From Cytophagales bacterium (lineage in GTDB: Bacteria; Bacteroidota; Bacteroidia; Cytophagales; Bernardetiaceae): DNA of 64,000 nucleotides. Position numbers and translations under genes: made by a program. The stretch is taken from NCBI GenBank assembly GCA_013299045.1, contig JAAFJX010000018.1, positions 1 through 64,000 of the forward strand. The letters are read 5' to 3'. A model generated the notes under the pieces. It did not search any database. It was not told the origin of the DNA and saw nothing but the letters and a program-made list of their open reading frames with translations. Position 1 is the first letter of the stretch; every line of letters starts with the position of its first letter. Positions 25,327 through 35,284 of the stretch are shown piece after piece.

Positions 25327-26598
25327 ATGGCTTCTTTATGGCATAATTTTAAGCAACGAATAAAAATAGCTTTGCGTATTCGGCTTTGTTTATTAGTGGA
25401 TTTCCTTGTTATCTTGCTTGTTAGTAGGCAGATAAGCAACCCCAAGAAAGCACTCATTGTTCGTTTAGACGCTATCGGCGATTATGTTCTGTTCCGAAAC
25501 CTACTGACCGAGTTAGCCCAAAGCCCTTTGTATGGTGAGTACGATTTTTATTTCTGTGGCAATACAGTTTGGCGTGACTTGCACGAGTTTCTGGACGCGG
25601 GAATGTTCAAAAAATCGTTCTTTATTAACAGAAAAGCCTTTTTGGAGAATATGCGCTACCGTTGGGGCGTACAGTCAGAGCTGCGGCGCATGGGCTTTGA
25701 CTGGGTGCTTGAGCCTACACATTCACGGCTCTGGCTACTCGGCGATGCCCTTTGTAGGTGTACGGGCGCAGCCATACGCATAGCGGAAACAGGCAATACA
25801 GACAATACCGTTGGTAAAGAAAAAGCTCTTGCAGATGCTTTTTTTAGCCATTTTGTCAGTCCAAGAGGCTTGGTTACCCGTGCTCATAACCCTCCGCCCG
25901 ACACACGTGTTCTGTTTGAGTTTGAACGCAACAAACGGGTGGCGCAGCAGGCTTTGCAGCTGTTTATACCGCAAAGCGCCCCCTTTCTGACCCCAGTCCA
26001 AAGCCATCTGGTCAAAACCCTTCAAACAGATTATTTGAGAAAAAAAACGCTCAAAGCACCCTATATAGCTCTTTTTATAGGCGCAAGCGAAGCTTATAAG
26101 CGATGGCCAGTGGCGTTTTTTGCGGAAGTCGCTTTGCATTTATTGCAGAAAGAATCTGCCATGAGCCTCGTGCTGCTCGGAGCACCAGACGACACCACCC
26201 GCAACCAAGAATTAGTAGCTCTCTTGTCAGAAAAAGGGATAGTAACCGAAAAAACCTATGATTTGAGCGGCCAAACAACACTACCGGAACTGCTGGCGGT
26301 TATCAGTGGTGCTCATTTTTTGCTCACAAACGAAACCTCAGCCGTTCATTTTGCAGTACTAACGCAAACGAAATGCGTCTGTGTAGCCAATGGACGGCAT
26401 TTGGGACGGTTTTCGCCTTATGTCCCATCTCTGCCTTTTTTAAGCTATGTTTTTCCGCCAGCTATAGAGACCGAGATAAACAAGGCAGGGCTTCATGAAG
26501 CACTCAAAGCGGCTTATTGCCAATCTAATGGCCTACCCATCGCGTCTATAAGTCCACAAATTGTGCAAAAGAGTTCGGAAAGCGTTATCTTCAGTTAA
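25327..26598 (+). CDS. Glycosyltransferase family 9 (heptosyltransferase-like)
   Basis: 423 residues with a basic, amphipathic N-terminus. The Rossmann-like start of GT9 enzymes is clear (KKALIVRLDAIGDYVLFRNLL), followed by the second nucleotide-binding half (ALFIGASEAYKRWPVAFFAEV and LLTNETSAVHFAVL, the degenerate form of the family's NDTGxxH motif). Such enzymes add heptose or similar sugars from an ADP- or UDP-donor to lipopolysaccharide core at the inner face of the cytoplasmic membrane. Donor and acceptor cannot be read from the sequence. It is not in an evident sugar operon. Confidence 0.88.
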   Translation: MASLWHNFKQRIKIALRIRLCLLVDFLVILLVSRQISNPKKALIVRLDAIGDYVLFRNLLTELAQSPLYGEYDFYFCGNTVWRDLHEFLDAGMFKKSFFINRKAFLENMRYRWGVQSELRRMGFDWVLEPTHSRLWLLGDALCRCTGAAIRIAETGNTDNTVGKEKALADAFFSHFVSPRGLVTRAHNPPPDTRVLFEFERNKRVAQQALQLFIPQSAPFLTPVQSHLVKTLQTDYLRKKTLKAPYIALFIGASEAYKRWPVAFFAEVALHLLQKESAMSLVLLGAPDDTTRNQELVALLSEKGIVTEKTYDLSGQTTLPELLAVISGAHFLLTNETSAVHFAVLTQTKCVCVANGRHLGRFSPYVPSLPFLSYVFPPAIETEINKAGLHEALKAAYCQSNGLPIASISPQIVQKSSESVIFS

Positions 26599-26733
26599 TC
26601 AAAAAAGTGAACTCACCTATTGTATTCATAATACTTTTCTGTTTTCTAAAAAAATAAGATATTTGAGCAAACAAAAAAGCAACCTTTTGTTTTTAATAAG
26701 CATCTTAATATTAAAAGGAATAAAAAATCCGCT

Positions 26734-27546
26734 ATGAAAAAGATATTTGCTATTTGCGCCTTTGTCTATTTGAGCCTTGTTCTCTATGCTTGTACCTCTG
26801 TGCCACTAACAGGCCGCACACAGCTCAAAATGATTCCGCGCAGCGAAATACATCGCATGAGCTTTTCAGCATACACCAAGTTTTTGGGTAGCAACAACGT
26901 TCTTAATAACACGCCAGAGGCTATGTCTGTGCAGCGTGTGGGCTTCCGAATTAAGGCTGCCGTAGAAGCCTATATGAAAAGCCAAAAACTCGGCAATAAG
27001 ATTCAAGACTTTGCATGGGAGTTTAACTTGGTTTCTGAAAATACAGTAAATGCCTGGTGTATGCCTGGTGGCAAAGTGGCTTTTTATACGGGTATCTTAC
27101 CAATCTGCCAAGATGAAACTGGCATAGCGGTTGTTATGGGGCATGAGGTAGCACACGCTATCGCTGAACATGGCAACGAACGCATGAGCCAAACACTTAT
27201 GATACAAGGGCTTTTGATTGCTGGCAGTATAGCAGCAAACGTAGACCCTTCCTTTCTAAACGATTTGCTCTTGCAGGCGGCAGGTGTAGGTTCACAGCTG
27301 GGCTTGTTGGCCTTTTCGCGTTTGCATGAATCAGAAGCAGACCGCATGGGGCTTATCTTTATGGCTATGGCGGGTTATGACCCAGCAGAAGCACCTCGCT
27401 TTTGGGACAGAATGGCGCAGCAAAGTAGAGGGAGCAATGTTCCAGCCTTCCTTTCTACTCACCCTTCTAACGAAACCCGTATCAGAAAACTTAACGAGCA
27501 TCTGCCCGTTGCACAAGAATATTACAAACAATCCACTTTGCGTTAA
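26734..27546 (+). CDS. M48-family metalloprotease, lipoprotein
   Basis: 270 residues with a lipoprotein signal (hydrophobic run ending VLYAC, Cys20) and then the TSVPLTGR motif typical of LoiP/YggG-like periplasmic proteases. The zinc site is HEVAH at residues 137-141 with the third ligand in HESEADRMG near residue 205. It probably degrades misfolded envelope proteins from a lipid anchor. Its stop overlaps the start of the next gene (TAATG at 27544), so the two are translated together. Confidence 0.93.
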   Translation: MKKIFAICAFVYLSLVLYACTSVPLTGRTQLKMIPRSEIHRMSFSAYTKFLGSNNVLNNTPEAMSVQRVGFRIKAAVEAYMKSQKLGNKIQDFAWEFNLVSENTVNAWCMPGGKVAFYTGILPICQDETGIAVVMGHEVAHAIAEHGNERMSQTLMIQGLLIAGSIAANVDPSFLNDLLLQAAGVGSQLGLLAFSRLHESEADRMGLIFMAMAGYDPAEAPRFWDRMAQQSRGSNVPAFLSTHPSNETRIRKLNEHLPVAQEYYKQSTLR

Positions 27547-28331
27547 TGAGCTACCGCATCGCTTTGGTGGGTGCAGGGCGCGTAGCTTGGCATTTGGGCG
27601 CAGCTCTCATACAGGCAGGTCATCAGATAGTGGCGCATTTTGCCAGAAGAAAGTCTGAGCAAGCTGCTTTGTTTGCGCATTGGGGCGTATCGGAACAGAT
27701 AGCTCTACAGAAACCTGATTTTCGCAAAACCAATGCTGATTTGTTGCTACTGACAGTTTCAGATGCCGCATTGAGTGAACTTGAGCTATTATCAAACCCA
27801 AAAACCATCGTGCTACACACTTCTGGAAGTATGCCCTTGAGCATTTTAGCGCGTTTTGGGCGGCGAAGGGGCGTGTTTTATCCGCTACAAACTTTTTCAA
27901 AAGAAAAGAAAATTTCTTTTGAGGGAGTTCCTCTTTGTTTGGAAGCCGATAATGCCGAAGATGAGGCCATTTTGTTAGATTTGGCCTCGAGTTTGCTTAC
28001 TAAGCCTCAGCTTATGAGTTCGGAACAGAGACGCAACCTGCATCTAGCAGCAGTATGGGCTTGTAATTTTACCAATCATTGCTGGGCTATTTCAGAACAA
28101 ATTCTCAAAAAAGAGGGCTTTGAACTCAGCCTCCTGCATGGGCTGATAGAAGAAACTTTCCAAAAGATAAAGGTCATATCGCCACTTAGCGCTCAAACAG
28201 GCCCTGCCATACGTGGTGATTTGCTCACACAGCAAAGTCATTTGACACTCATGGCGCAAAGTCCTGAAGCGGCCAAACTTTATGCAGACTTGAGCGCACA
28301 TATTGTGTTCATGGCTCAAAATAAAGCATAG
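27546..28331 (+). CDS. Rossmann-fold protein with DUF2520 domain
   Basis: 261 residues. The N-terminal NAD(P)-binding fold starts at once (YRIALVGAGRVAWHLGAAL) and the C-terminal part is the all-helical DUF2520 domain (for example LHLAAVWACNFTNHCWAISE). The layout resembles pyrroline-5-carboxylate reductase and related short dehydrogenases, but the substrate is not known. It overlaps the M48 gene by one base (TAATG), which argues for co-expression. Confidence 0.9.
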   Translation: MSYRIALVGAGRVAWHLGAALIQAGHQIVAHFARRKSEQAALFAHWGVSEQIALQKPDFRKTNADLLLLTVSDAALSELELLSNPKTIVLHTSGSMPLSILARFGRRRGVFYPLQTFSKEKKISFEGVPLCLEADNAEDEAILLDLASSLLTKPQLMSSEQRRNLHLAAVWACNFTNHCWAISEQILKKEGFELSLLHGLIEETFQKIKVISPLSAQTGPAIRGDLLTQQSHLTLMAQSPEAAKLYADLSAHIVFMAQNKA

Positions 28332-28390
28332 CTTCGCACCAAACACTAGTGCTGCGAAGAGCTCCAAAGCAGTTCGTAAAAAAATTCATC

Positions 28391-28415
28391 TAGTCGTTCC
28401 TTAAAATACATCTAA
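28391..28415. repeat. Solo end of the inverted-repeat element
   Basis: TAGTCGTTCCTTAAAATACATCTAA copies the left end of the element at 3730, including the bases inside the inverted repeat (TACATCTAA). No matching right end or core follows, so this is a leftover end. Confidence 0.6.
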
Positions 28416-28467
28416 AGACCTGAAATCAGAATATCAACCAATTGGGGGTACTATTTTGACTCAGGGA

Positions 28468-28520
28468 AATTACAAAAAAAGCAGCACTTTCAATACAAGA
28501 TACAGCCTCTTTTGTAATTT
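28468..28520 (-). terminator. Possible sucA terminator
   Basis: AAATTACAAAA at 28468 and TTTTGTAATTT at 28510 form an 11-bp AT-rich stem with a long loop, 14 bases downstream of the sucA stop on the minus strand. Confidence 0.4.
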
Positions 28521-28533
28521 TCCTTAGCGCCTT

Positions 28534-31278
28534 TTATAGTTCTAAATCAAAAACGCGGGCAATAAGCTCATCTTGGTCTTTTTTATGGACTTTGTGGTAG
28601 CCTGTTGCGGGCGAAGCAGCCGAACGACGCGCTACCAGATGCCATTGCCAGCCTAAACGATAGCTCATTCGTAAAATATGCAGCCATGCGCCCATATTCT
28701 CAGGTTCTTCCTGCGCCCAACAAAACTGTGCTTTGGGATATTGTGCCTTAATCGCTTCAATTTGTCCTTGGGCAAACGGATAAAGTTGCTCTAAACGTAC
28801 AATGGCTACGTCTTTACGCTTCTCTGCTACTTGTTTTTCTTGCAAATCGTAATAAAACTTGCCAGAACAAAACACAACACGCTTTACTTTTTTCTTGTCT
28901 GTAATAAAAGTATCGGGCAAAACTTCTTGAAAATGCCCTTTGGTAAATTCGCTGATGTCCGACACACAGGCTGGGTGACGAAGCATAGACTTAGGCGACA
29001 TCACGATACAAGGCTTTCGGAAAGGCCACGCTAACTGACGGCGCAGCAAGTGAAAGAAATTGGCAGGGGCTGTACAATTAGCCACCACGATATTGTTTTG
29101 AGCTGCAAGCTGCAAAAAGCGCTCCGGACGAGCGTTAGAATGCTCTGGCCCCTGTCCTTCGTAACCGTGTGGTAGAAGCAACACAATACCATTCATACGC
29201 TGCCACTTGGACTCCGTGCTGGTAATGAACTGGTCTATCATAATTTGTGCGCCGTTGGCAAAATCACCGAACTGCGCTTCCCAAAGCACCAAGGACGACG
29301 GATTAGCCATTGCGTAACCAAACTCAAACCCCAAAACACCGTATTCGGAAAGCAAGGAGTTATAAATTTCTAATTTACCCTGTTTGTCCGTGCCTAAATG
29401 GTTCAAAGAATTGTGCATTTGCCCTGTTTCATGGTCTAGCAAAACGGCCTGACGGTGTGAAAAAGTGCCTCTACGCACGTCTTGGCCAGTAAGTCTTACC
29501 ATATTACCCTCTAGCATAATAGAACCGTAGGCTAAAAGTTCAGCCGAAGCCCAATTCAATTTTTTATCTTCAAAAAATTGCTTTTTTCTGTCCTGAAGTA
29601 CTTTTTCAATTTGCTTGAGAACCTTAAAATCTTTGGGAATGCTGTGCAATGCCTCTCCCACTTTTTGAACAACCATCTCAGAGATAGCCGTTTGAGGCGA
29701 TTTATCAAAGTCTTCACGCTTAGAGAAGCGCAAATCCTCCCATTCAGCCTCTAACTGATTGATAACGATGGGTGTAGCATTTTGCCGTACTTCATTGAGC
29801 AAGCTCTGCAAATGATTTCGGAGGTCATTTTCCATTTTATCTGCCACAGCTTTTTGGATAGAGCCATTCTGGCTTAGCTTTTCTACATATACTTTGAGCG
29901 GATTGCTGTGCTGGTTAATAATATTATAGAGCTTGGGCTGAGTGAATCGCGGCTCATCGCTTTCGTTGTGCCCAAACTTACGGTAGCAGACTATGTCCAC
30001 AAAAACATCGCGGCCAAACTTTTGGCGAAACTCAATAGCCAGCTTTGCAGCAAAAACAACAGCTTCGGGGTCATCACCATTAACGTGTATTTCAGGAGCT
30101 TCAATGATTTGTGAAATGTCTGTACAATAAATACTTGAACGTGCATCATCAAAGTCGGTCGTAAAGCCCACTTGGTTATTAATAACAAAATGCACAGTAC
30201 CGCCAGTGGCATAACCAGCCAGCTGACACATTTGCGTTACCTCATAAACAATACCCTGCCCGGCTACAGCGGCATCGCCATGAATGAGTATGGGGAGCAT
30301 TTTGCTGGCATCTCCTCCGTAGTAATGGTCAATCTTTGCACGACTAAAGCCCTCTACAACAGGATTAACGGCCTCTAAATGAGATGGATTTGGGGCTAGT
30401 TTGACCTTGAGTGTTCGGCCTGTCGGTGTTTTGATTTCCGAAGAGTAGCCCATGTGGTATTTTACGTCGCCATCACCCACTGTTTGGTCTAGCAAGGCTA
30501 AGCCTTCAAATTCTCTGAAAATAAGGTCATATGATTTGCGGAGCGTATTGGCTAATACATTCAAACGGCCTCGGTGCGCCATGCCAATCATAACTTCTTC
30601 TACGCCGAGGTCTGCCCCGTGTGTCAAAACTGCATCTAAGGCTGGTATGGTCGCTTCGCCACCTTCAAGAGAAAAACGCTTCTGCCCAACAAATTTGAGG
30701 TGTAAAAAGTTCTCAAAGGTAGTGGCCTCATTTAGTTTTTCTAATATGCGCAGTTTTTCGGCTGCTGGCGGCACGTAGTTAAGGTAATCGCGCTCAATTT
30801 TAAGCCTAAACCACTCTGAAATTTCAGGCTCTCTGATGCTCATAAATTCAAATCCAATAGGGCCTTCGTATATTTTTTTGAGCGCATCTATAATTTTAGA
30901 GAGGCTGGTTTTGCCCAAACCAAGCTCTTCGCCTGCCCAGAACTCTGTATTGAGGTCTTGCTCGCTTAAATTAAAATCTGATAAGTTTAAGCGGGCTTTT
31001 CTATCTTTGCGCGGTCTTATAGGGTTTGTCTTGGCTTGAAGATGACCACGTGAGCGATAACCATCTATCAGTTTTCGGACGTTTACCTCTTTTTGTAAAG
31101 ATTGCAAGTCCATAGCAGCGCTTGCTGCTGTGCCGTTCTTACCTTTGCTGGTTGTTTGAGAAAACTCAAAGCCGTCAAAAAAGAACTTCCAAGACGCATC
31201 AACGGCATCAGGATTTGTTTTGTAAGCCTTGTATAGCTCGTCTATGTAAGCAGACTCAGTGTAGTGTAGATGACTCAT
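28534..31278 (-). CDS. sucA: 2-oxoglutarate dehydrogenase E1 component
   Basis: Thiamine-diphosphate enzyme of the citric acid cycle that decarboxylates 2-oxoglutarate and passes succinyl to the E2 subunit. 914 residues, normal for OdhA/SucA. Landmarks: the short N-terminal E2-binding helix (MSHLHYTESAYIDELY), the RGHLQAKTNP segment, the E1 core motif RFSLEGGE and HRGRLNVLAN, GDAAVAGQGIVYE (ThDP site), the HNESDEPRFTQP segment and the C-terminal WAQEEPENMGAW. sucB and lpd are not adjacent; the acyl-CoA dehydrogenase gene upstream has its own terminator. Confidence 0.97.
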   Translation of the reverse strand: MSHLHYTESAYIDELYKAYKTNPDAVDASWKFFFDGFEFSQTTSKGKNGTAASAAMDLQSLQKEVNVRKLIDGYRSRGHLQAKTNPIRPRKDRKARLNLSDFNLSEQDLNTEFWAGEELGLGKTSLSKIIDALKKIYEGPIGFEFMSIREPEISEWFRLKIERDYLNYVPPAAEKLRILEKLNEATTFENFLHLKFVGQKRFSLEGGEATIPALDAVLTHGADLGVEEVMIGMAHRGRLNVLANTLRKSYDLIFREFEGLALLDQTVGDGDVKYHMGYSSEIKTPTGRTLKVKLAPNPSHLEAVNPVVEGFSRAKIDHYYGGDASKMLPILIHGDAAVAGQGIVYEVTQMCQLAGYATGGTVHFVINNQVGFTTDFDDARSSIYCTDISQIIEAPEIHVNGDDPEAVVFAAKLAIEFRQKFGRDVFVDIVCYRKFGHNESDEPRFTQPKLYNIINQHSNPLKVYVEKLSQNGSIQKAVADKMENDLRNHLQSLLNEVRQNATPIVINQLEAEWEDLRFSKREDFDKSPQTAISEMVVQKVGEALHSIPKDFKVLKQIEKVLQDRKKQFFEDKKLNWASAELLAYGSIMLEGNMVRLTGQDVRRGTFSHRQAVLLDHETGQMHNSLNHLGTDKQGKLEIYNSLLSEYGVLGFEFGYAMANPSSLVLWEAQFGDFANGAQIMIDQFITSTESKWQRMNGIVLLLPHGYEGQGPEHSNARPERFLQLAAQNNIVVANCTAPANFFHLLRRQLAWPFRKPCIVMSPKSMLRHPACVSDISEFTKGHFQEVLPDTFITDKKKVKRVVFCSGKFYYDLQEKQVAEKRKDVAIVRLEQLYPFAQGQIEAIKAQYPKAQFCWAQEEPENMGAWLHILRMSYRLGWQWHLVARRSAASPATGYHKVHKKDQDELIARVFDLEL

Positions 31279-31494
31279 AAATTAAATGGGCGTTCAAGAA
31301 GAAGCATATTGGCGAAGCCAATCAAGTCTAAACAACTATAAATTTATTGTGTATCTTAAATAAAGACAAATTTTGTTTGCAATTAGTTTAAGAAATGCCA
31401 ATAAAACAAGTTTTAAGGGACTAAAGAACAAAATAATGTTACAATTATTTGCTGAATCTATGTGCCTATAAAAAACTTTAGGCTGTAAAAATAG

Positions 31495-31526
31495 AAATGG
31501 CATTAGGTTTTTGCCCAATGCCATTT
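31495..31526 (-). terminator. Terminator of the acyl-CoA dehydrogenase gene
   Basis: Perfect 10-bp stem AAATGGCATT/AATGCCATTT with a 12-base loop; on the minus strand it is followed by CTATTTTTAC. Confidence 0.75.
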
Positions 31527-31552
31527 GCTTGACTATGAATTTGTTTACTGCT

Positions 31553-32692
31553 TTATTTGAGCACACTGCGCGAAATAACAATTTTCTGTATTTCAGATGT
31601 CCCTTCATAAATTTGCGTAATTTTAGCATCGCGCATGAGGCGTTCTACATGAAACTCTTTCACATAACCGTATCCACCGTGTATTTGCACGGCCTCAACA
31701 CTGGCCCACATGGCGACTTCGGAGGCATATAGCTTAGCCATAGCACCTTCCTTAGAAAAATCTTGTTTTTTGTCTTTTAGAGTGGCAGCCTGAAGGCACA
31801 GCAAACGTGCTGCTTCAATGCGTGTGGCCATGTCGGCCAGCTTAAAAGAAATGGCTTGGTGTTGGTGAATAGGCTTTCCAAAGGCTTTACGCTCTTTGGA
31901 GTATTTGAGGGCCAATTCATAAGAGCCAGAGGCAATACCTAAAGCCTGCGAAGCAATACCGATACGGCCGCCATTGAGTGTGTTCATGGCAAAATTAAAA
32001 CCAAAGCCGTCCTCGCCAATGCGATTTTCTTTAGGTACTTTCACGTCTGTAAACATGAGAGAGTGCGTGTCTGAGCCACGAATACCGAGCTTATCTTCTT
32101 TCTTACCAACAACAAAGCCAGGCATACCTTTTTCTACGATGAGGCAATTAATTCCTTTATGGCCTTTCGCTACATCTGTTTGGGCCATAACCAAATATAC
32201 ACTGGCCGTGCTGCCATTGGTTATCCAGTTTTTGGTGCCATTCAGGAGATAGTGGTCGCCCTTATCTTCGGCGGTTGTGCGCTGAGAGGTGGCATCGCTG
32301 CCAGCTTCAGGTTCAGAAAGACAGAACGCGCCAATAATTTCGCCTTTGGCCAGCGGTACGAGGTATTTGCGTTTCTGTGCTTCATTGCCGTACTTCTCTA
32401 AGCCCCAACATACCAAGGAGTTATTAACAGACATGGCTACCGAAGCAGAGGCATCAATCTTAGAAATTTCTTCCATTGCCAACACGTAGGATACACTATC
32501 CATGCCGCTGCCGCCGTATTCGGGGGAAACCATCATGCCCATAAAGCCGAGTTCGCCCATTTTTTTGATTTGCTCATGCGGAAACCTCTGATGCTCGTCA
32601 CGCTCGATAACGCCTGGTAGCAGTTCCTTTTGTGCAAATTCGCGAGCCGCATCTCTAACGGCAATTTGTTCTTCGGTGAGTTGAAAGTTCAT
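31553..32692 (-). CDS. Acyl-CoA dehydrogenase (short/medium chain type)
   Basis: 379-residue FAD enzyme that introduces a 2,3 double bond in acyl-CoA. The order is the helical N-terminus (LTEEQIAVRDAAREFA), the middle beta domain (AFCLSEPEAGSDA) and the C-terminal helices with the catalytic-base segment QIYEGTSEIQ, where the Glu sits at the position of short- and medium-chain enzymes. It resembles butyryl-CoA dehydrogenases of Bacteroidota. It probably feeds beta-oxidation or amino-acid breakdown. Single-gene unit with its own promoter box and terminator. Confidence 0.93.
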   Translation of the reverse strand: MNFQLTEEQIAVRDAAREFAQKELLPGVIERDEHQRFPHEQIKKMGELGFMGMMVSPEYGGSGMDSVSYVLAMEEISKIDASASVAMSVNNSLVCWGLEKYGNEAQKRKYLVPLAKGEIIGAFCLSEPEAGSDATSQRTTAEDKGDHYLLNGTKNWITNGSTASVYLVMAQTDVAKGHKGINCLIVEKGMPGFVVGKKEDKLGIRGSDTHSLMFTDVKVPKENRIGEDGFGFNFAMNTLNGGRIGIASQALGIASGSYELALKYSKERKAFGKPIHQHQAISFKLADMATRIEAARLLCLQAATLKDKKQDFSKEGAMAKLYASEVAMWASVEAVQIHGGYGYVKEFHVERLMRDAKITQIYEGTSEIQKIVISRSVLK

Positions 32693-32820
32693 GTTAAAAG
32701 CGGATTAAAATGTAGATGACCAATCAAAGATTGGGAAGGTTTTAGGCGAAAAGCAGCGCAGAGTGCTCATTATTTTTCGCTTATTGGTATCAACAAAATG
32801 TTTGGCAATAGGGTTTGATG

Positions 32821-32828
32821 CAAAAGTA
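32821..32828 (-). promoter_or_regulatory. Promoter -7 box for the acyl-CoA dehydrogenase gene
   Basis: TACTTTTG on the minus strand (CAAAAGTA on the plus strand), 129 bases before the start at 32692 and downstream of the preceding gene's stop. Confidence 0.6.
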
Positions 32829-32855
32829 GTTTTTTTTTATTAAATTAAAAGAAAA

Positions 32856-33737
32856 CTAAGATAAAAAATTGCGTTTGTGCTTCCAGCGCCTATGCGACCA
32901 CAGCCAGTAGTCGGGTTTTTCTTGAACTACCTTTTCTACTATGCTCATGTATTTTTGGGTAATTTCGCCAGCTTGTAACTCCTCGTAGTTAATGCCCAAA
33001 TCCCAAACGTCTATCAGATAATAACCGCGCTTCACCTTGCGGACATGACAATAAACCAGGGGTAGTTTGTACTTAATGCCATAGTGCTCTGGGCCATGTA
33101 AGCAAGCTGTATCTTGGCCTAATAGTTTTGCCCAAATTGCTTTTTCAATATTGGAGGGGCTTTGGTCTGCAGCCAACAAATACATGGCTGGCTTCAAGGT
33201 AGGTTCTGCAAAAAGTTTGGCAGTTTCTTGTATAGACGCAAAATGACAGCCCCAGTTAGCGCGTTTTTTACGAAAATAAGCATCTATCCTTTTGTTTGAT
33301 AAAGGTTTATACAAAACATGAGCTGCAAAAGGAACAAGCATGGCTGCTGTTTGCGCCCCCCACTCCCAGTTGCCATAATGAGCAGTAAGGCCAATGATAT
33401 TCTGGTTAGCCTTGAAGTATCTTTCGCTTATACTGTCAGGGTCGTTGATTCTGAAACGTTCTAGCAACTGCTTTTTACTCATTGTAAAACCTTTGGTGCT
33501 TTCAAGCGCTATATCGCAGAGGTGATGATAGAATCTTTTGGCGATGCCTTCTATTTCAGTGGCGCTATGATTCGGAAAAGCCGTTTGAAGATTGGCGTAA
33601 ACCACTTTTTTGCGGTAGCCAATGAGCTTAAATAACAAAAAATATAGGCCGTCCGAAAAAGCATAAAGGAGTGCAAAAGGCACAAGCCTTACGCAATTCA
33701 CGACAAGCAGAAAAAAAAGATAGGAAAGAAAGTGCAT
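32856..33737 (-). CDS. LpxL/HtrB-type lipid A acyltransferase
   Basis: 293 residues. An N-terminal membrane helix (FLLVVNCVRLVPFALL) anchors the protein in the inner membrane, and the acyltransferase domain has the HX4E-type catalytic pattern (TAHYGNWEW) seen in LpxL/LpxM relatives, plus LLAADQSPS and the C-terminal WLWSHRRWKH typical of the family. It should add a secondary acyl chain to Kdo-lipid A. Its ATG overlaps the stop of the upstream gene at 33737 (TGATG), so it is translationally coupled to the DUF5723 protein gene. Confidence 0.92.
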   Translation of the reverse strand: MHFLSYLFFLLVVNCVRLVPFALLYAFSDGLYFLLFKLIGYRKKVVYANLQTAFPNHSATEIEGIAKRFYHHLCDIALESTKGFTMSKKQLLERFRINDPDSISERYFKANQNIIGLTAHYGNWEWGAQTAAMLVPFAAHVLYKPLSNKRIDAYFRKKRANWGCHFASIQETAKLFAEPTLKPAMYLLAADQSPSNIEKAIWAKLLGQDTACLHGPEHYGIKYKLPLVYCHVRKVKRGYYLIDVWDLGINYEELQAGEITQKYMSIVEKVVQEKPDYWLWSHRRWKHKRNFLS

Positions 33738-35284
33738 CAGAGCTTGATTCTAGCGCCAAAAGACAAAGAAACTGTAGAGCCTATATTAGCAAACGGCGAA
33801 GCTAAAACACCTAAGTCAGAAGTTGCTACGCCTAGCTCAACTGTCTTTTTGAATGACTCATAAAAAACACCAAAAGGGAAATTTATAATACTCCCTTGGT
33901 TACCGCCCGTAGACAAGCCCGCAGATACACGCAAAATTCTGTTTGGCTTCAGGTCGCCACCCAAAGCATAGTAGGGTTTTGGCAAAGCGCCAGGCGCTTC
34001 ATTTTGTGGCAACATCACGTCCAAGCCAATATGAGCTGTTTTAAAAAACTCATAACTCACACCAACACGGAGCGTAGTGGGTAAGTCCACCGTAAAACGA
34101 GCCGCACCAGTTAAGCCGAGTGGCGTTTTTGTGCCACCAAAGCCTAAAAAGCCAGGATTAAAAGCCATCAAATTATAGGTATTGTAGCCAGGGCCAGTAA
34201 CTTGCGCGAGAGTGCCATCATTAATTTTAAAAGTATTTGCGTCCCAAGTTACACTGCCTATCTCAGTAAGAGCTACCCCAATAGATAAATTTTTCTTGAT
34301 AACCATATTCAAACCCACATCATAGCCGCGCCCGCGCCCTACAGGCTGAGGAGATGTATAAAGCCCCAGAAGATTGAACTGACTCTGAAAATCCTGAAAG
34401 TTGGGCGATTTTACAACGGAAGAATCTTGGCCTAAATCTAAACTGAAAGAGGGCGAGAAGGCAAAAATAGCATTAGAAAAGCGGTTTTCATCTGCACTCA
34501 AGTTGGCCAGCATCATGCCATTGATACGACGCACACCAGCGCCCAAGTGCAAATCAAAATTATAAGTATCTATCAATTTGCAGCCATAGGAAATGTTGTT
34601 TGTGCGATACCAAATCATACGAAGGCTGGACCCATTCATGATTTCGCCATAGTTTAGTGCTTCTGCTTCGGGCGTAAAGCCTGTAATAACCTTGTTACGT
34701 TGCTCGTCCGTCAGGTCGCCGCTTGGCAGAATAGCACCGGTATTTAGCTGCACGAACTTAAAATAAGGTGAATTATGCCCCAAAAAAAGAATGGAGGTTG
34801 TCAGTTCATTGAGGCTCACTGTTTGCGCAATTCTGTCGCTCACTTTATAGGCAATGCCGCCAAACCTACCAAGATTAACACCCAAGCCGAAAAGAGTGAT
34901 ATCGGCATCAAACCCATGTTGTTCGTTGGCATATTTGGCCACAGCCTCACGCTTTTCTTCTATGGACTCAAAAATAGGGGAAACTTTCTCGGGGCTTAAA
35001 AGCGGCTGGTTAGACTGCAACTGTTCAGTAAGGCTGAGGCTAGAAGAGAAAAAGCGAATATTAGGCTCAAAAAAGCCAAATGTTACACGAGGGTCTCGGA
35101 AACTTTTTTTAAGCCCTAAATTAGCGGGATTGATACCAATGGCCTGATAGTCTGTAGCAAAAGTGGTGGCAGCACCACCCCGACCTACCGCTGTAAAAGG
35201 TGTGTTGAGCTGAGCGTGTACATTTTGTAGCAACCCTGAAAGGGTAAAAAATAGGCTAAAAGCAGAAATAATGCGTACTACCAT
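33737..35284 (-). CDS. DUF5723-type outer-membrane beta-barrel protein
   Basis: 515 residues with a signal peptide (SAFSLFFTLSGLLQNVHAQ) and a body made of alternating strands ending in a C-terminal aromatic/charged strand (SLSFGARIKL), as in outer-membrane barrels. The opening GRGGAATTFATDYQAIGINPANLG matches a family common in Bacteroidota (FadL-like or DUF5723). Transport or structural function is unknown. It shares an overlapping stop/start with the LpxL-type gene downstream, linking it to the outer membrane. Confidence 0.75.
   Translation of the reverse strand: MVVRIISAFSLFFTLSGLLQNVHAQLNTPFTAVGRGGAATTFATDYQAIGINPANLGLKKSFRDPRVTFGFFEPNIRFFSSSLSLTEQLQSNQPLLSPEKVSPIFESIEEKREAVAKYANEQHGFDADITLFGLGVNLGRFGGIAYKVSDRIAQTVSLNELTTSILFLGHNSPYFKFVQLNTGAILPSGDLTDEQRNKVITGFTPEAEALNYGEIMNGSSLRMIWYRTNNISYGCKLIDTYNFDLHLGAGVRRINGMMLANLSADENRFSNAIFAFSPSFSLDLGQDSSVVKSPNFQDFQSQFNLLGLYTSPQPVGRGRGYDVGLNMVIKKNLSIGVALTEIGSVTWDANTFKINDGTLAQVTGPGYNTYNLMAFNPGFLGFGGTKTPLGLTGAARFTVDLPTTLRVGVSYEFFKTAHIGLDVMLPQNEAPGALPKPYYALGGDLKPNRILRVSAGLSTGGNQGSIINFPFGVFYESFKKTVELGVATSDLGVLASPFANIGSTVSLSFGARIKL

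Noticed and set aside
28534-31278. sucA without sucB as an anomaly
   Set aside because: Unlinked E1 and E2 genes are common in this phylum; nothing in the gene looks odd.
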